Of a stretch of DNA of 64,000 nucleotides, positions 46,226 to 54,412 are shown piece by piece (the stretch's first letter is position 1; every line of letters starts with the position of its first letter). The DNA lies in the NCBI RefSeq assembly GCF_002105195.1, contig NZ_MUHU01000008.1, positions 496,001-560,000 of the forward strand, read 5' to 3'. The position numbers were made by a program, and so were the translations under genes. Under the pieces are notes generated by a model. It was not told the origin of the DNA, did no database searches, and was given only the letters and a program-made list of their open reading frames with translations. Source of the DNA: Derxia lacustris. Its GTDB lineage: Bacteria > Pseudomonadota > Gammaproteobacteria > Burkholderiales > Burkholderiaceae_E.

Positions 46226-49200
46226 CGCCTTGTCCGCCCACGATGAAGGTGGCGCCCACGCTGAGCCCGGCGACGCCGGTCGGCTCGGGCAGGCGCGGCT
46301 GGCCCGCATCGAATGTGGTGAGAATGTGCCGGTCCGTCGGGATGGCGATGGAGCCGGGGGAATGGGCGCGCAGCGTGACCGCCGCGCCATCGGCGGCGAC
46401 CAGGGCGCTGTCGCGCAGGCGCAGGCCGCGCTCGCCGTCGTCGACAAAGTGCAGCAGCGACAGCCGCGCCACGTCGTCGATGTAGTCGAGCGCGCGGATG
46501 CGGGCTTCGACCTCGTCGCTGGCCAGGGTCCAGTCGAAGCGCGCCTGCCGGCCGCCCTCGCGCCACGGCGAGAGAAAGTCGCCGATGGCGCGGTCGAGCC
46601 GGCGTAGCGCGACGCCGGGCTGGTGGCCGGCATGGATGCGTACCGCGCAGCGCACCTGGATCGGCTCGTAGCGCGCGTTCATCACGCGCAGCGTCACGCT
46701 CGGCGAGGCCAGGGCGCGCAGCTCGTCGGCGATGCGCTCCAGCGCAATGCTGTTGAGGCGCGGGCCGCCGAGGTCGGCGATGTCGTCCATGCCGCGCGCG
46801 GCCGGCAGCACCATCACCAGCACATGGCCGGGGCGGTCGATGCGGTCGGGCGCGGCGCGGTGCATGAAGCACTTGACCTTGAGCACCTCGGGAAAGCGGT
46901 CGAGCACGAGGCGCTCGTAATCCCAGGCGGTGACGGCGCGCTGCTTGTGGCGCAGCCGCTCGCCGAGGCGGGTTTGCAGGCCGGCGCGGGTCTCGGCCGG
47001 CTCGAAGCCGAAGCTGGCGCCGACCTGCTCGACCGCGCCCAGGCCCGGCACCGGCCGCGCCGGCTTGCGCAGGCTGCCGGCCGGCAGCGGCGCGAGGGCG
47101 GCTTCATCGGCGCTGCCGTCGCTGGCATTGCCGGCCGCGCCCGTCAGCCGCGACACCCGCAGCGCCTGCGCGCGCACCGCATACAGCCCGGCGAAGGCAT
47201 CGAACACCGGCAGCTCGCCGCGCACCGACACGCGCAGCCAGAACCGGCCGGCCGGAAAGATGCGGTTGTCGCGCGTGGCGGCGGCCGGGATGTCGAGCAT
47301 GACGATGCCGGTGCCCAGAAAGGCGCGCGTGGTGTCGAGCAGCACGCGCGCTTCTTCCAGCGCCAGCCAGCGGTCGTTGGCCAGACAGGCCCAGACCGGG
47401 CGTGGCCGGGCGGCGGCCTCGGCATGGGCGGCTTCCTCGCGCAGCTCGAACAGCAGGCTGAGCGGGCCTTGCAGCTCGCTGGCCTCGATGCCGAGGTAGA
47501 GGTTGCCGTCCTCCTCCGAGCCCGGCAGCAGAAAGGGATGGCCGCCGGCCGCAACCGCATGCACCTCATGGCTGCCGAAGGGATGCAGATGAAAGAAGCG
47601 CAGCGCCGGCGCGGCATCGGCGCGCGGGCCGTGGCCAAAGTCGATCCGGGCCTCGGCGCGGTAATCGACCGCCAGCCCTTCGACCGTGGGCGTGTAGGGC
47701 GGATTGGGCAGCCGGGCCGGCTGCTTGCGCCTGGCGCTCTGGGTCACCGCCTCGGTCAGGCTGCGCGGATAGGTCTGATGGCCAAAGGCGTCGGGCGGGC
47801 TGGCCAGTTGCAGCCGCACGAAGGCATTGCGCGCGGTCAGGTCGTAGCGCGCCTCGGGCTGGCCGGGGCGGAAGTGGTCGCGCAGCAGGCCGGGCTCCAC
47901 GCTCAGCCGGCGCTCGCTGCGCAGCCGGCCGCTGCCGGGCTCGGCGGCAAACAGCGGCTGCGGCCGGCCGGCCTGCCAGCGGCCGTCATGCAGCACGGCA
48001 AAGGCGGCGGTGAAATCGGCATTGCCGGGCACGCCCGGATAGCCGCGGTAGTGCGTGGCAAAGCCGCCGTCGTCGCGCGGCAGGCCGCCCCAGGCGAGGC
48101 GCAGCGTGAGGTCGACGACCGGCTTGCGCGCGAGTTCGGCGCCGCCGACCACCAGCCACGATTCGGCCGTGGGCAGCGGGCCGAAGGGCGCGAACGGCCG
48201 CGCCGGATCGAGCGCGCCGAACTGGTTGGCCAGCAGCAGATTGCGCAGCCCGCGCACCGTCACCTCGATGCGCGCCGCCGTGATACGCAGCCGGCCGAGC
48301 AGCGACAGGCAGTACATGCCGGCGCCCGAGCGCAGCCGGGCGCGCAGCAGCGGCGCGCCGGCGCCGTCCAGGCCGTCGTGCAGCGCCGGGTCGGCAGCGA
48401 CCACGGCCGGCGCGTCGGGCCCGAGTTCGGTCGTCAGCACCAGGCCGCCGCGCCCGGCCACATGGCCCAGATCGGCGAGCGGCACGATGCCGGCATCGGC
48501 GCTGCGCCAGCCGTCGGCGCAGCTGAGTTCGAGCGCGAAGGCATGGCGCATCACCCGGTCGAAGATCAGGTCGCGGTCGGGCGGCGCGCTGCCGATCAGC
48601 GCCAGCGGATCGCCGATGCCCGAGCCCGATTCGCCCACGCGCGCGCCGAGCAGCAATGCGGCCTGCGCCGCCACTGCCTGACGCTCGGCCTCGCTCGGGC
48701 AGCCGGCCGGCGGCGTGGCGCCGAACCACGGTCGCGCGTCGAACATCCAGCGCGCAAACCAGTGGCCCAGATCGCGCCGGAAGGCGTCGGCGTCGGTCGC
48801 GGCCAGCAGGCGCGCGAGCAGCTCGGCATCGGGCGTCGGGTCGGCATCGTCGAAGGCGAGTTCGAGCCGGATTTCGCGTTCGCCCTCGGCCAGAAACAGC
48901 AGCGGCGAGGCGAGCGCAAAGCCGATCTGCGCATCGCTCGCGCAATGGCCGATGGCCGCCGCCGCATCGCCGCCGAACATCGGCCACCAGGGTCGGCCGG
49001 CGGCGGCGCCGGTGGCGCCGGTCGGCAGCGGCTCGGCGTTGGGCGCGCTGGCGCGGGCGCGGCACACATAGCCGAATTCATGCTCGGGCGAGATCAGCCG
49101 GTCGCGCTCCAGCCGCAGCGTGCGCAGCGCGGTCACGCGCGCATCGGTGACCAGCAGATCGTGGTCGGCGGCGAACTCGATCGGCTGGCCGGCGGCGTCC

Positions 49201-49964
49201 TTGCCGGCGCTGAACACGCTGCCGCGCGCGATGCGGGTCTCGCCGTCGAAGCGCGGCGTGCGCAGGCAGATGAGATGCGCCCAGTCGGTGCGCGCCGGGC
49301 GCGGCCGGGCGCGCAGCACATCGCGGTAATAGAAGTCGGCATGGCGCGCGGCAAAGCCGTTGAGCCGCTCGCGCGCCACGTCGTAGAGCTGGAGAAAGGC
49401 CATCAGCAGCGCCGGCGCCGGCGCGTGCTGGCCGTCGGCCAGCGCGGCGGGCAGGGCGTCGCGCGCCAGCTCCTGCATGCGCTCGATCAGGCTGGCCAGC
49501 GCGACGAAGGCACGGCGCAGTTCGTCGCGCGCGGGCGGCGGGCCGGCCGGCGGCGGAAAGGCGGCCGGGTCGCCGACCCGCTGCATCAGCGCGAGCAGGC
49601 CCTCGGGCAGGCGCGGCGGGCTCGGCCGCAGCGCATGCAGCCAGTCGTCGATGGGCCGGCGCAGCTCGGCATAGCGGCGCAGCAATTGCGCTGGCTCGGC
49701 GCTGTCGGCCAGGCGCAGAAAGTCGGCGCTGCGCGCATCGACATCGATGGCCAGCACGCGCGCCAGCGTGAGCGCATCGTCGGCGGCAAACATCGGCAGC
49801 CAGTCGGCTTCGGCGCCGCCCATGCCGGGGTTGATGTAGCGCAGCTGGCGCGCGAGCGCGGCGCTGGTCGCCACGCGGTCGGCGAACGTGCTTTCGTCGA
49901 TGCCCACGCGGCCGGCGCCGAGCGCGGCCGGAAAGCGGTCGAGCTGGTGGGTGCCGTCAGCCAC
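46218..49964 (-). CDS. eCIS baseplate protein (Afp11-like, J-type)
   Basis: A 1,248-residue baseplate wedge protein, the largest structural protein after the tape measure. The start is a GTG at 49964 with GAGG upstream, 12 bp after the gp25-like stop. Recognisable segments include RYINPGMGGAEADWLPMF near the N-terminus, LPLLMAFLQLYDVARERLNG-like LLMAFLQLYDVARERLN, and C-terminal KQRAVTAWDYERLVLDRFPE with VKCFMHRAAPDRI and HVLVMVLPAARGM, typical of phage baseplate J and eCIS Afp11. Its stop overlaps the fibre-like start by 8 bases. Function in the wedge is by homology. No catalytic motif is evident. Confidence 0.85.
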   Translation of the reverse strand: MADGTHQLDRFPAALGAGRVGIDESTFADRVATSAALARQLRYINPGMGGAEADWLPMFAADDALTLARVLAIDVDARSADFLRLADSAEPAQLLRRYAELRRPIDDWLHALRPSPPRLPEGLLALMQRVGDPAAFPPPAGPPPARDELRRAFVALASLIERMQELARDALPAALADGQHAPAPALLMAFLQLYDVARERLNGFAARHADFYYRDVLRARPRPARTDWAHLICLRTPRFDGETRIARGSVFSAGKDAAGQPIEFAADHDLLVTDARVTALRTLRLERDRLISPEHEFGYVCRARASAPNAEPLPTGATGAAAGRPWWPMFGGDAAAAIGHCASDAQIGFALASPLLFLAEGEREIRLELAFDDADPTPDAELLARLLAATDADAFRRDLGHWFARWMFDARPWFGATPPAGCPSEAERQAVAAQAALLLGARVGESGSGIGDPLALIGSAPPDRDLIFDRVMRHAFALELSCADGWRSADAGIVPLADLGHVAGRGGLVLTTELGPDAPAVVAADPALHDGLDGAGAPLLRARLRSGAGMYCLSLLGRLRITAARIEVTVRGLRNLLLANQFGALDPARPFAPFGPLPTAESWLVVGGAELARKPVVDLTLRLAWGGLPRDDGGFATHYRGYPGVPGNADFTAAFAVLHDGRWQAGRPQPLFAAEPGSGRLRSERRLSVEPGLLRDHFRPGQPEARYDLTARNAFVRLQLASPPDAFGHQTYPRSLTEAVTQSARRKQPARLPNPPYTPTVEGLAVDYRAEARIDFGHGPRADAAPALRFFHLHPFGSHEVHAVAAGGHPFLLPGSEEDGNLYLGIEASELQGPLSLLFELREEAAHAEAAARPRPVWACLANDRWLALEEARVLLDTTRAFLGTGIVMLDIPAAATRDNRIFPAGRFWLRVSVRGELPVFDAFAGLYAVRAQALRVSRLTGAAGNASDGSADEAALAPLPAGSLRKPARPVPGLGAVEQVGASFGFEPAETRAGLQTRLGERLRHKQRAVTAWDYERLVLDRFPEVLKVKCFMHRAAPDRIDRPGHVLVMVLPAARGMDDIADLGGPRLNSIALERIADELRALASPSVTLRVMNARYEPIQVRCAVRIHAGHQPGVALRRLDRAIGDFLSPWREGGRQARFDWTLASDEVEARIRALDYIDDVARLSLLHFVDDGERGLRLRDSALVAADGAAVTLRAHSPGSIAIPTDRHILTTFDAGQPRLPEPTGVAGLSVGATFIVGGQGDE

Positions 49965-49976
49965 GCGGGCGCCTCG

Positions 49977-50405
49977 TCACAGCAGGCTCCGCACCGCATT
50001 GCCTTCCTGCATGTACAGCGGGAAGACGAGGTTGTAGCGGCTGTTGGTGCTGCGCACCGTGTAGTCGAGCGAGATCTTGAGCAGGCCGTCGGCCAGCTCG
50101 GCGGTGTCGAGCGTGACCGCGTCGAGCGTGATGCGCGGCTCGAAGAACAGCACCGCCTGCTCGACCAGATTGCGGATGCGGGTCTCGGCATTGGTGTCGA
50201 TCTGCTCGAACACCATGCTGCGCAGGTCGCAGCCGTAGGTCGGCCGCATCAGCCGCTCGCCCGGCGTGGTCGACAGCAGGATGAACAGGCTTTCGCGGAT
50301 GTCGGCCTCGGCCGAGACGGTCGCGGCATCGCGCGTGACCGGGTCGAAGCGCGGCGGAAAGCTCCAGCCGGTGCCCAGAAAGCTGGCGTCGTCGTCCATC
50401 GCCAT
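49977..50405 (-). CDS. Gp25/GpW-like baseplate protein (Afp9-like)
   Basis: A 142-residue member of the GpW/Gp25 family, the sheath-initiating baseplate component. The key stretch is TTPGERLMRPTYGCDLRSMV with FEQID, matching the gp25 motif (GERxMxPxYGCxLxxxVFE). The remainder is the usual helix and beta hairpin. The N-terminus (MAMDDDASFLGTGWSFPP) matches other eCIS members. It follows the PAAR gene with a 1-bp gap, and translation is probably coupled. Length is typical. Confidence 0.92.
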   Translation of the reverse strand: MAMDDDASFLGTGWSFPPRFDPVTRDAATVSAEADIRESLFILLSTTPGERLMRPTYGCDLRSMVFEQIDTNAETRIRNLVEQAVLFFEPRITLDAVTLDTAELADGLLKISLDYTVRSTNSRYNLVFPLYMQEGNAVRSLL

Positions 50406-50406
50406 G

Positions 50407-50727
50407 TCAGCCGCCGATCATCACGGTGAACTCGCCCAGCACGATGCTGCCGCCGTGCGCGGTCGGGTCGCCGATGCGCGCCGCCGGCTTGCCGCCGATC
50501 AGCACCGTGGTCGAGCCCATCACGATGGCGTCGGGCGGGCCGACGCAGACCGCGTTGTCGCCGACCACCGCCGCCGGCAGCTTGCCGATCAGCACCGTCG
50601 GCACGCCGGGGCCGATCACCGGCCCGCCCACATGCGGAATCGGCGGCAGGCCGGGCGTCTGCATCGGGCAGGTGTGCATGTCGGTCAGGCGGGCGGCGGG
50701 CGGCATGGTCTGGGCGGGCGCGGTCAA
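50407..50727 (-). CDS. PAAR spike-tip protein (Afp10-like)
   Basis: A 106-residue PAAR-motif protein that caps the spike. Seen: MTAPAQTMPPAARLTDMHTC and the repeats VLIGKLPAAVVGDNAVC, TVLIGGKPAARIGDPTAHGG and GEFTVMIGG. His and Cys residues (MHTCP, CVGPP, TAHGG) would bind the metal at the tip. No C-terminal toxin extension is fused. The ATG overlaps the spike-gene stop by 4 bases. It sits between spike and gp25, so PAAR precedes the gp25-like gene. Confidence 0.93.
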   Translation of the reverse strand: MTAPAQTMPPAARLTDMHTCPMQTPGLPPIPHVGGPVIGPGVPTVLIGKLPAAVVGDNAVCVGPPDAIVMGSTTVLIGGKPAARIGDPTAHGGSIVLGEFTVMIGG

Positions 50728-52511
50728 TTGATCATCACCAGCGCGCCCTTGACCGTGGTCTGGCCGCTGGCCGACAGCTCGGCCGTGGCCGTGCCTTTCA
50801 CGGTGAGGGCGACCTGGGCTTCGGCGGTCACGTTGAGGCCGCTGGCCTTCAGGTCCTGCGTCGCGGCGATTTCCACCTTGCCGGTCGCGCTGAGCTTGAT
50901 GTTGCCGGTCGCGGTCAGCGTGATGTCCTTGGGGCTGTCGAGCAGGATGCCGCTCGTGCCCAGCTCGACCTTGTTGCCGGTCTGGTCCTGCAACAGGATG
51001 GATTTGCCGTCGTCGCTCACCACCACGGTGTTGCCGGCCGGCGTGACGACCGTGACCACCTTCTTGTCGTCGTCGAATTCGAGCTTGAGCTTGCTGCGCG
51101 TGACGATGGCCTTGGTGTTGTTCTCGGCCGCCAGCTCATAGGGCGGCGCGTGCTTGCCGCCGTAGACGCTGCCGAGCACCACCGGCTGGCCCGGATCGTT
51201 GTTGACGAAGCCGACGATCACCTCGTCGCCGACCTCGGGCAGGAAGAAGGCGCCAAAGCCGTTCGACGCGTAGAACTTGGCCAGCCGCGCCCAGACCGGC
51301 TGGGCCTCGCTGCCGAGAATCGGCAGGCTGATCTGGATGCGCTGGCCGGCCGCCGGATCGCCGTCGAGCTTGGTGACCAGCGCCGTGTGCAGCCCCTCGA
51401 TGCCCGGCACCCAGCCCGAGGCCGGCGGCGCGACCACATCGCTGCGCGCGGTGATCGGCTCGGGCGGCAGGCCGAATTCCACCTCGGTGAGCCAGTTGCC
51501 GTTGTCGATCTCATGCACGACCGCGTTGACGAACACCGAACCCGAGAAGTGCTTGCCCACGCCGGTCACGCCGATCAGGCAGCCCGGCTGCGGCGTGGCG
51601 CTGCCCTGGAAGCGCATGTGGCCGCGGATGCGCGCCAGGCCCGCGCGCATCTGCGTGCCCTTGGCCCAGGCTTCGAGCGCATCGCTGGCGAGCGTGGCCG
51701 GGCTTTGCAGCGCATACGCCGACAGGCCGATCACCTCGGCCAGCGTCGCGCTGGTCAGATCGCCCTGGTCGTTGAGCGCGCCGGCGTCCGACGTGGCGTT
51801 GACGGTGGCAAGGCTGGCCGGGTCCCAGGCCGTGGCCGACACCGTCGCGAGCTGGCTGCGCACATCCATCTCGGCCGAAAAGTCGTAGAGGTCGCTGCCG
51901 TAGTTCACGTCGAGCACGGTCTCGCCGCTGACCGTTGGCACTGTCACCTTGAGCTTGCCCGGCGACGGCAGCAGCAGCAGGCCGTTGGCCTCGGCGCGCG
52001 CCACCACAAAGTCCCAGTCGGTGCAGTAGTACTGCACCAGCTCGCCGTGGGTCACGTCGGTCGCGATCACGTCGGTGCTCAGGCCGGTGGCGCCAAGCAG
52101 CGTGCTGATGATGTCGCTGTCCTTCTGGTCGATGTACGAGGCGTTCTTGCGCCCGACCGTGAGCGTCACCGATTGATGGCGGCATTCGACGACCAATTGC
52201 CCGTTGTTGCCCGGCCCGATCGAAATGCCGTGGCGAATCACGATGCCCTCGAAAACCGGCAATTCGGCATCGCCATAGCCGAGCGCCACCGTCACCTTGG
52301 CGCCCGGCTTGAAATCGGCGGAATCGCTGATCGGGAAAGTGGCATTCGGCATGTCGCCGTCGAGGAAGACCAGCGTGGCCGAGGCGATGCGATTGATGGC
52401 GTGGCTGATGCGCAATGAACGCAATTCGGCCGTGTCGCTCACGGGATTGCCGTCGCATTTGATGGTGATGCGCAGGACGCCGTCGGCGCCGGTTTCCGGG
52501 CTGGTGGCCAT
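50724..52511 (-). CDS. VgrG-like spike protein (Afp8-like)
   Basis: A 595-residue central spike, a fusion of gp27-like and gp5-like parts as in Afp8 and VgrG. N-terminal region with LRSLRISHAINRIASATLVF and LPVFEGIVIRHGISI (gp27-like barrels); CTDWDFVVARAEANGLLLL, a typical VgrG/phage late-control motif; then an OB-fold with PEVGDEVIVGFVNNDPGQP and VVLGSVYGGKHAPP around residues 420-455; and a C-terminal beta-helix with repeats (GNIKLSATGKVEIAATQDLK). No enzymatic extension is found. It follows the LysM gene by 3 bp. GC and codon use change within this gene near 52.2 kb: the 5' third is less GC-rich. Confidence 0.92.
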   Translation of the reverse strand: MATSPETGADGVLRITIKCDGNPVSDTAELRSLRISHAINRIASATLVFLDGDMPNATFPISDSADFKPGAKVTVALGYGDAELPVFEGIVIRHGISIGPGNNGQLVVECRHQSVTLTVGRKNASYIDQKDSDIISTLLGATGLSTDVIATDVTHGELVQYYCTDWDFVVARAEANGLLLLPSPGKLKVTVPTVSGETVLDVNYGSDLYDFSAEMDVRSQLATVSATAWDPASLATVNATSDAGALNDQGDLTSATLAEVIGLSAYALQSPATLASDALEAWAKGTQMRAGLARIRGHMRFQGSATPQPGCLIGVTGVGKHFSGSVFVNAVVHEIDNGNWLTEVEFGLPPEPITARSDVVAPPASGWVPGIEGLHTALVTKLDGDPAAGQRIQISLPILGSEAQPVWARLAKFYASNGFGAFFLPEVGDEVIVGFVNNDPGQPVVLGSVYGGKHAPPYELAAENNTKAIVTRSKLKLEFDDDKKVVTVVTPAGNTVVVSDDGKSILLQDQTGNKVELGTSGILLDSPKDITLTATGNIKLSATGKVEIAATQDLKASGLNVTAEAQVALTVKGTATAELSASGQTTVKGALVMIN

Positions 52512-52514
52512 CGC

Positions 52515-53207
52515 TTACTCCAGCGGCGGAAATTGCAATTGCATGCCGGGCCGCAGATCGCGGAAATCGGCAAGATCGTTGAAACGCGCGACCTGCGGGT
52601 AATAGCCCGAGTCGCGGTAAATGCGATAGCACAGCAGCGGTAGCGTATCGCCTTCGCGCACGGTAATGCTGTGGGTCAGGTCGGGCGACGACTTGTTGGC
52701 CATGCGCGCCGCCTGCTTGGCGCTCAGAAAGCCCGAGAAAGCGAGCGACACCTTCGCGCGCAAGGGCTCGCCGGTGGGCTTGAACAGCGTGTAATCGACC
52801 GACAGGCTGGAAAGTCGGCCATAGAAACTGAAAGTGCCCCAGACGATCTGCACCCGCCAGGGCTCATGCTTGGCGCCCTTGTAGTCGTAAACCACCTGAC
52901 TCAAGCGCGCAATCTGCTGGGCCACGGTCTGCTTTGCATCGCGATGCGCGGGCGGCACGGCGCCAGTGCCATCGATGACCAGATCGAATTTGAGCGTATT
53001 GGTGTCGTAGGCGCGAAATTTCGATTCGAGCCCGAGTGCGCCTTGCGGCTTGGCGCAGGAATAGCCGATGCCGCCGGTATAGCTGAGCTTGGCCGGATTG
53101 ATCATGGCCGAGTAATACGGCCCGCTCTTGACCGTGACCGAGCCGTCCGATTCGATTTCGCAGGGCTGGATCTTGAGCATTTCCTTCGTGCCCGAGGCGG
53201 CCGGCAT
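52515..53207 (-). CDS. LysM-containing hub protein (Afp7-like)
   Basis: A 230-residue inner-baseplate or hub protein. Its C-terminal about 50 residues form a LysM domain: THSITVREGDTLPLLCYRIY ... LADFRDLRPGMQLQFPPL. The N-terminal portion (LKIQPCEIESDGSVTVKSGP and VDYTLFKPTGEPLRAKVSL) matches Afp7/PVC7, equivalent to phage gp53-type LysM proteins that connect tube and spike. One-bp gap to the DUF5908 gene upstream. Assignment is by domain and position. Confidence 0.92.
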   Translation of the reverse strand: MPAASGTKEMLKIQPCEIESDGSVTVKSGPYYSAMINPAKLSYTGGIGYSCAKPQGALGLESKFRAYDTNTLKFDLVIDGTGAVPPAHRDAKQTVAQQIARLSQVVYDYKGAKHEPWRVQIVWGTFSFYGRLSSLSVDYTLFKPTGEPLRAKVSLAFSGFLSAKQAARMANKSSPDLTHSITVREGDTLPLLCYRIYRDSGYYPQVARFNDLADFRDLRPGMQLQFPPLE

Positions 53208-53208
53208 C

Positions 53209-53385
53209 TCAGCGCTCCCGCATCTCGCGCAGCGATTCCTGCAACATCAGCCGGCATTCGGCCAGGATTTCGCGCCGGATATCCTCGACCTTGTCGGCCG
53301 GCGGATCGCAATTGTCGGCATCGCAGCCCTGCGGCCGGGTATTGACCGTGGACCGGATCGTCATTTGCCTGATTTCGATGGTCAT
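53209..53385 (-). CDS. Small DUF5908-type protein (Afp6-like position)
   Basis: A 58-residue protein starting MTIEIRQMTIRSTVNTRP at 53385. The N-terminal strand pattern (MxIEIxxxxIRxxV) and its position between the tube and LysM genes match the DUF5908 proteins of eCIS clusters. The remainder is charged and helical (DKVEDIRREILAECRLML), ending RER. Role unknown; it may help attach the tube to the baseplate. The same frame is open further upstream, but that part lies inside the tube gene and has no ribosome site. Confidence 0.75.
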   Translation of the reverse strand: MTIEIRQMTIRSTVNTRPQGCDADNCDPPADKVEDIRREILAECRLMLQESLREMRER

Positions 53386-53393
53386 GGCCTGTT

Positions 53394-53870
53394 TCAGAGA
53401 ATGAGCGTCACATTGGTATACGAGAACTCGATGCTGTCGACCGCCACCGAATTCTTGGTCGAGCCGAAAGGATCGACCGACCATTTGACCGGATAGGCAT
53501 TCTCGAACGACCAGGTGCGCACCGGCGTGGCATTGGCATCGAGCAGCATCAGGTAAATGGCCTTGTAGGGCACGACCGCATTGGCGAATCCGCCCGACAG
53601 CAGCGACCAGCAATCGGCGCCAAATTTCGTATCGGCCCGCGTGATGCCACGCTTGAGCACCAGGCGCGGATGTTTGAATCCGCCCGGCAATACATGCACG
53701 AAGCGGTTCTCGCCCCCTTCGATCACGGTTTCGGTCTGCATTTCGGGGCCGATGCCCGATGCCTCCATGAAGGAGGCATCGCCCGAGGCACCGCCCCGGG
53801 ACAGCGACAGCGCGAAATGAAAAGCCGGCAGTGGATAGTCGGGATCGGGAACGTCCCCGATATCGGGCAT
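53394..53870 (-). CDS. Tube protein (Afp5-like, first ring)
   Basis: A 158-residue phage-tail-tube-like protein of the gp19/Hcp fold. Features: YPLPAFHFALSLS at the N-terminus, FMEASGIGPEMQTE, RLVLKRGIT and VRTWSFENAYPVKWSVD, the typical tube pattern. Shorter N-terminus and position after the main tube gene suggest the Afp5 type that forms the first ring on the baseplate hub. Its ATG overlaps the stop of the other tube gene (TGATG, one shared base), indicating strict coupling. Local GC is near 55 %. Confidence 0.85.
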   Translation of the reverse strand: MPDIGDVPDPDYPLPAFHFALSLSRGGASGDASFMEASGIGPEMQTETVIEGGENRFVHVLPGGFKHPRLVLKRGITRADTKFGADCWSLLSGGFANAVVPYKAIYLMLLDANATPVRTWSFENAYPVKWSVDPFGSTKNSVAVDSIEFSYTNVTLIL

Positions 53871-54328
53871 CAGCTATTCGCGATCGTCAGCCCTTCATGG
53901 GCAATCACGATCGTTTCGACGGCTACTTCATTGCCCTGCGACTTGAGATCGGTGCCGGTGATCTTGGTCGGCCAGGCATTTTTCAGCGTCCAGACCATGG
54001 TCGGCGCGCCGGCTTCATCGAGCAGACTGATCACGACCGGAATCCGCTTGATCGTGTTCATCTTGATCTGGTTGAACCAGTCCCAATAGGCGTTATCGGA
54101 TTTGAACACGCCCTTCTTCATGGTGATGTCGCCGAATTTCTTCATGCCCGGCATCTTGAGCACCGAGAATTCCTTGCTGTCGCCATGCCGGTATTCGAGC
54201 GGCTGGGCTTCGATGTCGAGGCCCGAGATTTCCTGGAACTTCATGACCGTGGAGTCCCATTTCACTTCGAAATAGAACTTGGGCAGCGGCCAAATTGCCT
54301 TTGTCTGTTCTGAACCGTCGTCAGCCAT
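53870..54328 (-). CDS. Tube protein (Afp1-like, major tube)
   Basis: A 152-residue main inner-tube protein. WPLPKFYFEVKWD at the start, FQEISGLDIEAQPLEYRHGD in the loop region, LKMPGMKKFGDITMKKG and WTLKNAWPTKITGTDLKSQG at the end are the classic gp19/Hcp-like pattern seen in Afp1 and Pvc1. A good ribosome site (GGTGGAG) lies 8 bases ahead of the ATG at 54328. An 84-bp gap separates it from the sheath gene, the largest gap in the structural part of the operon. Confidence 0.92.
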   Translation of the reverse strand: MADDGSEQTKAIWPLPKFYFEVKWDSTVMKFQEISGLDIEAQPLEYRHGDSKEFSVLKMPGMKKFGDITMKKGVFKSDNAYWDWFNQIKMNTIKRIPVVISLLDEAGAPTMVWTLKNAWPTKITGTDLKSQGNEVAVETIVIAHEGLTIANS

Positions 54329-54412
54329 GATCGATCTCCACCAAGATGTTTGCGATGTTTGAAAGTTGAGCGCGCGACCGATGTGACGATTGCCGCATCG
54401 GCGCCGGCATCA

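Noticed and set aside
46623-50429. A long plus-strand frame under the baseplate genes
   Set aside because: Arg/Ala/Gln-rich shadow; the minus strand carries gp25 and J-type signatures.
49977-52511. Type VI secretion system, because of VgrG-like spike, PAAR and gp25
   Set aside because: No TssB/C, TssJ/L/M, TssK or ClpV; presence of DUF4255, CIS_TMP, LysM hub and Afp15-type ATPase fits eCIS.
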